Virus record (IMG/VR): IMGVR_UViG_3300044733_001878
Location: 1 to 42,168 of that record
DNA: 42,168 nucleotides
Direction: 5' to 3' (one strand)
Source: a virus
Below the pieces are notes generated by a model. The model ran no database searches. It was given only the letters and a program-made list of their open reading frames with translations, and was not told where the DNA came from. Shown piece by piece: positions 9,487-15,921 of the stretch (its first letter is position 1; every line of letters starts with the position of its first letter). Position numbers and translations under genes: made by a program.

Positions 9487-9535
9487 TCTTGTGGGTGCAC
9501 CCAGTCTAGGGGGAACTAGACTTCTGGATCTATCT

Positions 9536-9563
9536 AAGATAACATTAGTATTTTATTAGTCAA
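9536..9563 (-). promoter_or_regulatory. Candidate promoter of the leftward late operon
   Basis: On the minus strand, TTGACT (9563-9558) is followed after 16 bases by TATCTT (9541-9536). Transcription would begin near 9529, leaving a leader of about 73 bases that contains the 9462-9486 hairpin, ahead of the ASCH, portal and downstream genes. Confidence 0.45.
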
Positions 9564-9601
9564 GATTAATTCTACTTCTATATACAATTTAGCTATACAC
9601 A

Positions 9602-9630
9602 TTGTAGCAATATAGATTATACTGTATAAC
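9602..9630 (+). promoter_or_regulatory. Candidate promoter of the methyltransferase unit
   Basis: TTGTAG (9602-9607), a 17-base spacer and TATAAC (9625-9630) give a sigma-70-like promoter ending 20 bases before ATG 9650. The surrounding 9540-9640 stretch is AT-rich and serves both divergent units. Confidence 0.5.
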
Positions 9631-9649
9631 CATTAAAATAAGGGGTTTT

Positions 9650-10894
9650 ATGCAGTATTTATCTGTTTGTTCTGGAATTGAAGCAGCAACTTGTGCTTGG
9701 GAAAACCTAGGGTGGCAACCCGCAGGTTTTTCCGAAATAGAACCTTTTCCATGTGCGGTTTTAAAACACCACTACCCTAAAGTTAAAAACTACGGAGATA
9801 TTAATGACCACAAGAAATGGAAACTACCACCAATCAACCTTTTGGTCGGAGGAACACCTTGCCAATCTTTCTCAATCGCAGGACTTAGAAAAGGACTCGA
9901 AGACCCTAGAGGTAACATCATGCTTACCTACCTTAGAATCCTTGAAAGTAGACGGCCTAAGTGGACTATCTGGGAAAATGTCCCCGGTGTGTTGTCATCT
10001 AACAGAGGAAGAGATTTTTCTACCTTCATCACAGCGTTGGGGAACATGGGGTATGGGTGGGCCTACCGTGTGTTGGACGCTCAGTGGTTCGGATTGGCCC
10101 AAAGACGCAAGCGTGTGTTTGTTGTCGGATGTCTTGGAGACAGAAAAAGTGCACAAAAGGTACTATTTGAGTCCGAAAGCGTGCGCAGGGATACTCCGCC
10201 GTGCAGAGACAAGAGGAAAGAAGTTACCGGAACTATTACAGGTGGCTTTGGAGAGCGTGGTATTGACCACATCCAAATAAGTGATGGTGCGTATAAGATT
10301 GAATACTGTGAACCAATTACAGGTGCACTAGCTGCTGCTGATGGGCCTAAGGGGGTTAGTGATCAGTACGCACATGAAGGTAAGCTAATTACAACCTACG
10401 ACATGGCTAATCACCATAATCCTCAAGAAAGTTCTACTGCACATTTAACTACTCGTAACTGTGCTTTTGTTTGTGGTAACACGCCTTTAGCTGCTATATC
10501 TTTTGAACCCGGCATCGCAGTTAGAGAAGGTGATCCTAGCCGATTTATACCGGAGTTAACAGGTACACTAAGGGGGGTTATGGGAGATAACCGAACTGCG
10601 GTGGCACACATTGTGCATGGCACACAAGATCCATGTGTTTCGGATATTGCATTTGCCCAAGGTAGAAATAATGGCGGCGAAAATGTGCTAATTAGAAATA
10701 CGGCTGTTAGAAGACTTACACCTCGTGAATGTGAAAGGTTACAAGGATTTCCTGATGACTACACATCTATTGCGTGGAAGAACAAACCTGCTGAACTATG
10801 TCCAGATGCACCCAGGTACAAAGCCCTAGGTAATTCTATGGCTGTGCCTGTGATGCGCTGGATTGGCGAACGCATAAATAAACTAAAGGACTAA
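9650..10894 (+). CDS. DNA (cytosine-5) methyltransferase (414 aa)
   Basis: All main C5-methyltransferase motifs are present in order: motif I S-V-C-S-G-I-E-A-A at 5-13, catalytic P-C-Q at 70-72 (Cys71), E-N-V at 109-111, Q-R-R-K-R-V-F at 151-157, R-E-C-x-R-L-Q-G-F-P near 360, and G-N-S-M-A-V-P-V near 394. The enzyme adds methyl to cytosine C5 in double-stranded DNA. The region between motifs VIII and IX (about 185-345) is the target-recognition area and is unusually rich in short T-G-T-I/T-G-A-L units. AAGGGG four bases before the ATG is the ribosome site. There is no partner endonuclease, so it is an orphan enzyme; protection from host restriction or modification of the phage genome is the expected role. 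It is transcribed against the flanking late genes. Confidence 0.95.
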   Translation: MQYLSVCSGIEAATCAWENLGWQPAGFSEIEPFPCAVLKHHYPKVKNYGDINDHKKWKLPPINLLVGGTPCQSFSIAGLRKGLEDPRGNIMLTYLRILESRRPKWTIWENVPGVLSSNRGRDFSTFITALGNMGYGWAYRVLDAQWFGLAQRRKRVFVVGCLGDRKSAQKVLFESESVRRDTPPCRDKRKEVTGTITGGFGERGIDHIQISDGAYKIEYCEPITGALAAADGPKGVSDQYAHEGKLITTYDMANHHNPQESSTAHLTTRNCAFVCGNTPLAAISFEPGIAVREGDPSRFIPELTGTLRGVMGDNRTAVAHIVHGTQDPCVSDIAFAQGRNNGGENVLIRNTAVRRLTPRECERLQGFPDDYTSIAWKNKPAELCPDAPRYKALGNSMAVPVMRWIGERINKLKD

Positions 10895-10895
10895 T

Positions 10896-11054
10896 ATGGA
10901 CGAACGCCTAAGAGAGGCCTTAGAACGCATTGAAATTGCGTTCAAGGCCTCTAAACCATACATACAACTACAAGACGCACTTGTACTGTATAAATTTATA
11001 CTAGAGCTTCCCCCTTCTATATCTCAGTCTGAGAAACATACTGGACAAAACTAA
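10896..11054 (+). CDS. Small acidic/helical protein after the methyltransferase (52 aa)
   Basis: The ATG begins one base after the methyltransferase stop and is preceded by AAAGGA. The product starts M-D-E-R-L-R-E-A-L-E-R-I and looks helical, followed by L-Q-D-A-L-V-L-Y-K-F. No family is recognised. The DNA encoding residues 7-18 is itself a near-perfect inverted repeat (915-929 with 937-950 of 10xxx), so the mRNA would fold there. Co-transcription with the methyltransferase is nearly certain if expressed. Confidence 0.6.
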   Translation: MDERLREALERIEIAFKASKPYIQLQDALVLYKFILELPPSISQSEKHTGQN

Positions 11055-11069
11055 TCACATAGTGTAGGC

Positions 11070-11089
11070 TCACACATATATGCGTGTGA
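11070..11089 (+). terminator. Hairpin after the methyltransferase unit
   Basis: TCACAC (11070-11075) pairs with GTGTGA (11084-11089) around an 8-base loop, 15 bases after the stop of the 52-residue gene. A T7 run lies 22 bases further on, not directly adjacent, so terminator activity is uncertain. Confidence 0.3.
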
Positions 11090-11261
11090 AGGTTTTGTGA
11101 AGAGGGTGTCATTTTTTTGTCCTGTAAATTTTAGGTACCCCCCCCGTGGGTGCCCCCCCCTAGCGCAAAAAACATTTTGAACGCAAAACGCCGTACTCGC
11201 ATATTAGCTACCTGCAATGTCCACTATAGGTAATAGTGCACTAAGCGTGTCTCTAATAGGT

Positions 11262-11811
11262 GTGATGAAACCCCTATTTTTATAGGCTTTGGTGAACATG
11301 CGATGTTGTAATTACGCACACACTAGGTATAAATATATTGGGACTAGAAATATCCGTTATTCGCCGCTATTGTGCAGTAGAAGAAAGAGGCATGCACGAA
11401 ACACCTATATTTATAGGGTTTGGTGCACATCGATGCAGGCAATAAAATATTTACGCACACTCTTTGTCTCTAATGTTGTGCATGTCACGAAACCCCTATA
11501 AACATAGGCTTTGGTGATAGCTAGCGGCATTAAGTATATAAGACATCTTAACTCTTTAATTCGCCCCGTTAGTTCCGGGAGCGTAGCGACCGGAACACCA
11601 CCAACTACAGATGTGGTGCACGAAGTGCACTACAAGAAATGTGTGAGCGAAGCGAACACCATTAGACACTGATACACATTGCAGGCTATCGCGCAGCGAT
11701 GCCTACATTAGTGTAAGACATGCAGGCAACACGCCTTTTCTCTCTCTCTATACTCAGTGTAAGAGTTGCAGGCAACCCACCCCCAAACACCTATAATCAT
11801 AGGGTTTCGTG
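11262..11811. repeat. Four copies of a CACGAAAC-CCTAT / ATAGG-TTTGGTG dyad
   Basis: Copies lie at 11262-11294, 11395-11425, 11486-11516 and 11783-11811. Each has core CCTAT, four variable bases and ATAGG, flanked by CACSAAAC-like and GTTTSGTG-like arms with one extra base on one side. The four-base loops differ (TTTT, ATTT, AAAC, AATC) while the arms are kept, as expected for a protein site or a selected hairpin. A fifth core copy lies at 24362-24391 beside int. Confidence 0.75.
11572..11707. repeat. Cluster of four GNA-triloop mini-hairpins
   Basis: Hairpin 1 (11572-11596): arms GTTCCGG/CCGGAAC with inner GAGC-GTA-GCGA. Hairpin 2 (11613-11633): GTGGTGCAC/GTGCACTAC with loop GAA. Hairpin 3 (11641-11659): GTGT/ACAC with inner GAGC-GAA-GCGA. 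Hairpin 4 (11680-11707): ATCGC/GCGAT with loop GCA, extended by GGC/GCC. Hairpins 1, 3 and 4 contain GCGNAGC, a heptamer known to form exceptionally stable DNA mini-hairpins. Hairpins 1 and 3 also share tandem G-A mismatches. Confidence 0.75.
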
Positions 11812-11918
11812 CAGGCTATCAACTACATTGTTTGTCTCTTATTACTTTCAAAAAATAAATGCAGGCTAACCAATTACGCACTATCCCACTCCCTTATTCC
11901 TAATCACATGCAGGCTAA
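11680..11918. repeat. Array of six TGCAGGC direct repeats, 41-50 base spacing
   Basis: TGCAGGC followed by TA or AA begins at 11680, 11721, 11767, 11810, 11860 and 11909; spacings are 41, 46, 43, 50 and 49. The last copy overlaps the terL stop codon. An outlying copy lies at 11434, and related CAGGCTA occurrences continue into terL (about 11991, 12018, 12161). The spacing is roughly four to five helical turns, like iterons or operator arrays. Confidence 0.7.
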
Positions 11919-13489
11919 CCAAATATATTTCTAGTTGTGCCCTGGGGTTTTAGACCTAACCCAAACATGCCATTGAACTTGGGTGTGCGCAGGCTATAGT
12001 CTGTTGGTGCTGGTTTTTGCAGGCTACCCGGTGCTACCCACGGACCTACCTGTTGTTGTGCAGCTAGTGTGACTAGCGCCATGCCCATCGATACTGTGCG
12101 GTCATCGTGCAGGCCATTGGAGTGGTCGAACCTGTAAGACGCACCTGTAGTCTTGATAATCAGGCTAGCCATCTCATCAACAAGCGTCTCTTTTCTCTTA
12201 CCAACTATGAGTGGTGCAGGGTCAGAATACCACGCTAATTGGTTGTTCACCAATAGGCTTCTAAGTAGTTCAGCCATCTCATAATTACTCTTACCTGAAC
12301 GCCCATCAAACCTAGTGCAACGCAGTCGATGTTCATACTTTTGAACTGTAGCTTCCATCTGCCAAGGATCTATAATTATAGTGGGATTGTTGAAGTTACT
12401 AGCTACATTTTCTATCCATGCATCAACACTAGCAATAGGCACTGGGTTAGCTGGTGTACCCTGTATAATGTCCATACGGTCAAGCACATACACACCATCC
12501 AAATCACGGTGCATAACACACATGGAAGTCCTATCTCTTCTGGCTCCGTAATCAATTGCGGCAACATACTCCATGCCATGCAGACCGGAGGTGGTGTAAA
12601 CAAGGTTTTTTGTTGCACCTAGTTGTGTACCCAGGTTGATTTCCTGTCTAGTTAAATAACCTGATTCTTCTGCTGGATCTATCCACACATTGTCTAGCAC
12701 TCTACGCGCTACACCATTAGGTAGAAGTGCTCGATCACGCTGTATAGCTTCAGCATCCATCCAAGAGTCCAATTGTCCGGGTGCTTCGTAGACTGTCCAG
12801 CTATCATCAGTCTTTACCTGTTCTAGAATATCATGTTGCCAAGATCCTAATGTACCTGCGTTAGTAATAACAACAAACACAGACCCAGGGCGCTTCTGTC
12901 GCCCTGACCACAATGTATCCCACAGATCTCTTTTCTTCCAATGTGTCACTTCATCACAAACGACCAAATCCGCTCTAAGACCAAATGATGTTGCACTATC
13001 CGCTGTAAGAATTTTTAATACACCACCTGGGCCTTTTATTCTTTTAGCACCATACACAATGCGTTTAGCTAGCCAAGGATTCAGTCTAGCTTCAGCTGCC
13101 ATAGACTCTACTAGTAGTGCTGCCTGATCGAAATCTGCCGCTGCCGCTACGATTTCGATAGGCTTCCTAGAGAATGCTAATACCCAATTACATATACGCG
13201 CTAGGCCTGTAGTCTTGTCGTGTCCGCGCGGAAGTGTTTCCCAAGTGTTTCTAGGCCCTTTAAACTCAGGGCGTAAACCACATAGAGCCTCAATAGGTGA
13301 TAACATGTAATCAGTACGCTTCCACTGCCAAGGGCGTGCAACATGTGCAAACCTTTTAGGTTCTGGCCGTGAGTCTATGATTACACTTTCTAAATAGCCT
13401 TTTATACTGCGCGCGGAGGCTAATTCCGCAACAGTATATGCCTGCTGTAATTTTGTCTCAAGTTCTGCTCTAGTCATGCCTGCTGACAT
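11915..13489 (-). CDS. terL: Terminase large subunit, ATPase-nuclease (524 aa)
   Basis: TerL pumps DNA into the prohead and cuts it. Visible motifs: a Walker-A-like P-R-G-H-D-K-T-T at 87-94, Walker B L-V-V-C-D-E at 175-180, a coupling-motif-like V-I-T-N-A-G near 207-212, and the RNase H-like nuclease acids at D313 (A-I-D-Y-G-A), D374 (I-I-I-D-P-W) and H-D-D-R at 461-464. The length is normal. The start at ATG 13489 follows AAGGAAA. Unlike most phages, it is not beside the portal: the methyltransferase unit and the repeat-rich non-coding region lie between, and the probable small subunit is 1.5 kb upstream. The gene's 3' end overlaps the TGCAGGC array. Confidence 0.93.
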   Translation of the reverse strand: MSAGMTRAELETKLQQAYTVAELASARSIKGYLESVIIDSRPEPKRFAHVARPWQWKRTDYMLSPIEALCGLRPEFKGPRNTWETLPRGHDKTTGLARICNWVLAFSRKPIEIVAAAADFDQAALLVESMAAEARLNPWLAKRIVYGAKRIKGPGGVLKILTADSATSFGLRADLVVCDEVTHWKKRDLWDTLWSGRQKRPGSVFVVITNAGTLGSWQHDILEQVKTDDSWTVYEAPGQLDSWMDAEAIQRDRALLPNGVARRVLDNVWIDPAEESGYLTRQEINLGTQLGATKNLVYTTSGLHGMEYVAAIDYGARRDRTSMCVMHRDLDGVYVLDRMDIIQGTPANPVPIASVDAWIENVASNFNNPTIIIDPWQMEATVQKYEHRLRCTRFDGRSGKSNYEMAELLRSLLVNNQLAWYSDPAPLIVGKRKETLVDEMASLIIKTTGASYRFDHSNGLHDDRTVSMGMALVTLAAQQQVGPWVAPGSLQKPAPTDYSLRTPKFNGMFGLGLKPQGTTRNIFG

Positions 13490-13517
13490 TGTGTGTTTCC
13501 TTGATACTTAGTATACT
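13489..13517 (+). promoter_or_regulatory. Candidate promoter for the 89/42-residue gene pair
   Basis: TTGTGT (13489-13494), 17 bases and TATACT (13512-13517) precede ATG 13560; the start of transcription would be near 13524. The -10 sits in the palindrome AGTATACT, and the whole site overlaps the 5' end of terL. Confidence 0.35.
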
Positions 13518-13559
13518 TGCAAACTGTGTTGACTATACCACAAAGTAAGGGGAATTACT

Positions 13560-13829
13560 ATGTTGAAGAGAGGCTTATGTTTCAGGATCAATGTTTTGTT
13601 CACAGATAACACAGATTATCAATGTGACTGGCAGCTAAACCTAGGGAAGATGTATAAGTTTATAGGTAGTATGCTGAAGTTTAGAGATGATGTGGAATAT
13701 TGGACTATTGAAGCTAACGATGGTACATTTGTAGCCACCCAGGACAACCCAGTTGAGTTAGAGGCTTATTGTGCTTCTATGTATAACCTGATGGGGTTTT
13801 GTTCTGCTAGTGCACAGGATGATGATTAG
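13560..13829 (+). CDS. Hypothetical protein, divergent from terL (89 aa)
   Basis: ATG 13560 follows an AAGGGG site five bases upstream. The product has four Cys residues, aromatic-rich beta-like segments (W-Q-L-N-L, V-E-Y-W-T-I-E-A) and an acidic C-terminus ending in three Asp. No transmembrane segment or known motif is visible. It is transcribed away from the late genes, together with the overlapping 42-residue frame. Rightward islands like this often carry accessory or host-interaction genes; that is inference only. Confidence 0.65.
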   Translation: MLKRGLCFRINVLFTDNTDYQCDWQLNLGKMYKFIGSMLKFRDDVEYWTIEANDGTFVATQDNPVELEAYCASMYNLMGFCSASAQDDD

Positions 13830-13950
13830 TGCACAGTATATAGCAAAGACAATTAAGGGAGAGATTCATGTGCCTGACGCTCGCGCTCTGGCACTGAATC
13901 TCCCTAAGATTAATTATACCTATCAGGTATTTTATGTGTCAAGTAAATAA
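13822..13950 (+). CDS. Small protein overlapping the 89-residue gene (42 aa)
   Basis: ATG 13822 overlaps the preceding gene's stop by 8 bases, a typical coupled arrangement. The protein begins M-I-S-A-Q-Y-I-A-K-T and reads like a short beta-helix-beta peptide. A long imperfect inverted repeat lies inside it (857-874 with 890-904 of 13xxx), so the region might be a structured RNA instead of, or as well as, a gene. A terminator follows directly. No family is recognised. Confidence 0.45.
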   Translation: MISAQYIAKTIKGEIHVPDARALALNLPKINYTYQVFYVSSK

Positions 13951-13985
13951 AAAAACCCAACTACATTTAAGCAGTTGGGTATTGT
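13951..13985. terminator. Bidirectional intrinsic terminator
   Basis: ACCCAACT (13955-13962) pairs with AGTTGGGT (13973-13980) around a 10-base loop. It is flanked by an A-run on the left and a T-rich stretch on the right, so it can end both the rightward 42-residue unit and the leftward 110-residue gene. Confidence 0.75.
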
Positions 13986-13997
13986 TTTAATAATTGT

Positions 13998-14330
13998 TTA
14001 TCTAGTACCACAACACCTATCCATTGCCCATTCATATTCTAGCTGTTCATATCGTTGAATAATAGGCTTTCCTGTCTTCCTATCATATTTATCCAAGGTA
14101 GGAACGCTATATCTATCTTGGGCATTAAACTCATCAGTTTCAATGTAGTAATAGGGGTTCTCATTGGTGCACAATTTCTTTGAATAGTTATCAGTGCACT
14201 CATTAGCCTCTTCTATAGAAATCGTGCAAACCTTAGGCTTCCTAGGGGCTATATTAGCCCCTGTAGTTATGTAACCATTAGCAAGTAACGCAGGTATGAT
14301 TTGATCGTTTCTAACGAATTGAATAGCCAT
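13998..14330 (-). CDS. Hypothetical protein (110 aa)
   Basis: ATG 14330, one base after the preceding gene's TAA and preceded by GAGGA, is preferred over the in-frame start at 14363. The protein has scattered Cys and Tyr residues, I-Q-R-Y-E-Q-L-E-Y-E-W and a terminal M-D-R-C-C-G-T-R. No family recognised. It forms a two-gene leftward unit with the 88-residue gene, ended by the 13951-13985 terminator. Confidence 0.6.
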   Translation of the reverse strand: MAIQFVRNDQIIPALLANGYITTGANIAPRKPKVCTISIEEANECTDNYSKKLCTNENPYYYIETDEFNAQDRYSVPTLDKYDRKTGKPIIQRYEQLEYEWAMDRCCGTR

Positions 14331-14331
14331 G

Positions 14332-14598
14332 TTATGCGTCCTCCCCTGTTTGGTTGCACACAAAAGCGTCTATCTTGTGTTCTAAATTTCTAAGTTGGCT
14401 TAGGGTGTTGTTAAAATCCTTTAATTCATCGTATAAATCACACTTTTTAACACAATTTTTAACAGTTGATGATTTAGTTGAATCTATTGCTTTTTTACAG
14501 CGTCTTTTGTTTTCTTCAGTCACTATCAGCTTGGTTGTAATAGCGTTTCTGATTGCGTTAATTTCTGACATGTTAAATTCTAAACTTACTGTTGTCAT
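14332..14598 (-). CDS. Hypothetical helical protein (88 aa)
   Basis: Start ATG 14598 follows GGGAGTGAAGAG. The sequence is mostly charged helix (S-E-I-N-A-I-R-N-A-I-T, then L-S-Q-L-R-N-L-E-H-K-I), consistent with a short coiled coil, with three Cys in the middle. It is the first gene after a clear promoter and is separated from the early operon by a terminator, so it is independently expressed. No function can be assigned. Confidence 0.6.
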   Translation of the reverse strand: MTTVSLEFNMSEINAIRNAITTKLIVTEENKRRCKKAIDSTKSSTVKNCVKKCDLYDELKDFNNTLSQLRNLEHKIDAFVCNQTGEDA

Positions 14599-14651
14599 CT
14601 CTTCACTCCCTCAAGTGGTTCAGGCAACTAAGTGTTACCTGTATACTGAGT

Positions 14652-14679
14652 ATTGTAAGACACTGAGTTACAGAATCAA
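14652..14679 (-). promoter_or_regulatory. Candidate promoter for the 14598 unit
   Basis: Minus strand TTGATT (14679-14674), 16-base spacer, TACAAT (14657-14652); transcription would begin near 14645, giving a leader of about 47 bases. A TGTAAGA string here also occurs in the non-coding region near 11714 and 11758. Confidence 0.45.
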
Positions 14680-14705
14680 GCTTAGCAGAAAAAAATAAAT
14701 AAAAA

Positions 14706-14731
14706 AAACACCCAGATTTTCATCTAGGTGT
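14706..14731 (-). terminator. Intrinsic terminator of the early operon
   Basis: The arms (14707-14716 and 14721-14730; one mismatch, TTTC loop) are followed in the leftward direction by an eight-base U-run and more U-rich sequence. It closes the operon that begins at 22630. The 75 bases between it and the gene at 14811 show nothing else. Confidence 0.75.
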
Positions 14732-14810
14732 TCTGTTGTCGTCTTCGCTAACAAGATCCAACGAGCCAACATTAGTTATTCGCTAAATGTTGCAGATTAT
14801 TTCTACAAAT

Positions 14811-15029
14811 TTAGAAAAAGATGTCATCATTTGCATTTCCTAGCAAATTCTTCACAACCTGGGTTTGGGTTGGATTAAGTGAGATGTGATCAAGAACATT
14901 ATTCTTATCATCTTTAAGAATTATGTTCACACCATCATTATTGAAGGATATATCTATGAAAGATGATTCATCATTCCATAAAGCCTTCACGGTAACAAAA
15001 GTGACCTGACCGGGCGAACAACTAACCAT
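14811..15029 (-). CDS. Hypothetical protein, last gene of the early operon (72 aa)
   Basis: ATG 15029 is preceded by AAGGATAGGG and lies six bases after the small terminase stop. Alternating hydrophobic residues (F-I-D-I-S-F, V-N-I-I-L) suggest a small beta-sheet fold, then L-N-P-T-Q-T-Q-V-V-K-N-L-L. The acidic terminus ends in D-D-I-F-F, which recalls the tail of single-strand DNA-binding proteins but is too little to assign. Expressed with the replication genes. Confidence 0.6.
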   Translation of the reverse strand: MVSCSPGQVTFVTVKALWNDESSFIDISFNNDGVNIILKDDKNNVLDHISLNPTQTQVVKNLLGNANDDIFF

Positions 15030-15035
15030 AAATCC

Positions 15036-15575
15036 CTATCCTTCCTGAGTTTGAGTAAATGTACTGGACTTTTGTATATTATCAGTAATTTGACCGGATT
15101 GCAAGGATAACTGGTCTAAAGGAATAGAAATTCCCCACATACTAGCTTGTTGAATAAGCTCTTGGTCACTCAGTGTCTGATAGGTGATTGTAGATTCAGA
15201 TTTTTTGGGTGCTTCTAATCCTAGTATCTTAATCTGCCTGTCTATGATAGAAAGCGCGGAGTGTAATGACTCCCTATTGCCCTCTTTAGCTTCTTTATAG
15301 TACACCTTTAGCAATTCATCGAATCTAGCTAATGTAAGCGATAGGGCCTTTTCAGCTACTACACTGCCCTCCTTCATCAGGCTCTTGAACTCCCTTTCCA
15401 CATACGAATAGGCAGCCTGCCTTGTCACACCCATTGCACGACCAATCTCCGCATATGTTAAGCCCTGTTTTCGCATGGCTATTGCTTCTAGTCTCCTTTC
15501 CTTCTTTATTATTTTGTGCTGTGACATCCTGTTCTTCTGTCCTGCATTGTTCTCGCCTGTGTTGTCCATTGACAT
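15036..15575 (-). CDS. Probable terminase small subunit, HTH protein (179 aa)
   Basis: Residues 28-65 form a clear helix-turn-helix (E-A-I-A-M-R-K-Q-G-L-T-Y-A-E-I-G-R-A-M-G-V-T-R-Q-A), followed by helices and I-L-G-L-E-A-P-K-K at 116-124, a signature seen in many phage small terminases that bind the packaging site. ATG 15575 has a strong AGGAGAAGG site six bases upstream. It lies 1.5 kb upstream of terL on the same strand, with the 88- and 110-residue genes between. A transcription regulator remains possible. Its first 224 bases are shared with the MazG-like frame. Confidence 0.65.
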   Translation of the reverse strand: MSMDNTGENNAGQKNRMSQHKIIKKERRLEAIAMRKQGLTYAEIGRAMGVTRQAAYSYVEREFKSLMKEGSVVAEKALSLTLARFDELLKVYYKEAKEGNRESLHSALSIIDRQIKILGLEAPKKSESTITYQTLSDQELIQQASMWGISIPLDQLSLQSGQITDNIQKSSTFTQTQEG

Positions 15576-15921
15576 AACCTTCTCCTAGTTGGGGCGGAAG
15601 TTTACCTTCTGTAACTTGTTCTGCTGTCCACATTGCTGCCATTACATTCCAACAGCACGCAGCTAGGTGGTCCTCATCACGATAGCCCATGCAATACTTA
15701 GTTATGTGGCGTATAGCACTGTTGATATAGCGTGCAACTGGTTGACCCTTCTCCCAGTTACGATCACCGTATTTAGCAGCACCTAACTCTGTGTGAATGG
15801 CAATCCTCTCCAGGGCAGAGAAGGGTAATAGGTCGTACCTACCCTTAGCCCACTGAGAGTCACGCACAGAACCACTTGGAAACACCTCACGCTCACCACT
15901 GTCTTTTATTTCGTATTTCAT
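15352..15921 (-). CDS. MazG-like dATP/dGTP pyrophosphohydrolase, DUF5664 type (189 aa, long overlap)
   Basis: Residues 28-105 carry the DUF5664 pattern: R-Y-D-L-L-P-F-S-A-L-E-R, then G-A-A-K-Y-G-D-R-N-W-E-K-G, and H-L-A-A-C-C-W-N-V-M-A-A. This all-helical MazG relative hydrolyses dNTPs to dNMP and pyrophosphate, adjusting nucleotide pools during phage replication. ATG 15921 overlaps the polymerase stop (TAATG). The domain ends near residue 112, but the frame stays open for about 75 more residues across the start of the small terminase gene. That tail is Cys/Gly-rich and unlike the family. A one-base shift in the CCGCCCC tract at 15591-15597 would stop it at TAG 15587-15585, which overlaps the next gene's ribosome site. 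Confidence 0.8.
   Translation of the reverse strand: MKYEIKDSGEREVFPSGSVRDSQWAKGRYDLLPFSALERIAIHTELGAAKYGDRNWEKGQPVARYINSAIRHITKYCMGYRDEDHLAACCWNVMAAMWTAEQVTEGKLPPQLGEGYVNGQHRREQCRTEEQDVTAQNNKEGKETRSNSHAKTGLNICGDWSCNGCDKAGCLFVCGKGVQEPDEGGQCSS

Larger units (their letters stand above)
11055..11914. other. 860-base non-coding region rich in repeats and hairpins (candidate origin)
   Basis: No credible gene is found between the convergent 52-residue gene and terL. It holds a hairpin at 11070-11089 (TCACAC/GTGTGA), two C8 runs (11138-11145 and 11153-11160), four CCTAT/ATAGG dyads (11262-11811), an AT-rich stretch (11528-11562), four GNA-triloop hairpins (11572-11707) and six TGCAGGC repeats (11680-11918). 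This mixture of AT-rich DNA, direct repeats and dyads resembles replication origins. Origin function is an inference; it could also be a packaging or regulatory locus or a structured RNA. Confidence 0.6.

Noticed and set aside
11289-11501. A 70-codon rightward open frame in the non-coding region
   Set aside because: It runs through three of the repeated dyads, has no ribosome site, and its translation is an unlikely mixture of Cys, Tyr and Arg. The repeats explain the sequence better.
11262-11918. A CRISPR array
   Set aside because: The repeats are 7-9 bases or interrupted dyads with uneven spacing, not identical repeats of 25-40 bases with unique spacers, and no cas genes are present.
13998-14598. 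A toxin-antitoxin pair in the 88/110-residue leftward unit
   Set aside because: Size and overlap would fit, but neither protein shows a toxin motif or a recognisable DNA-binding antitoxin domain.
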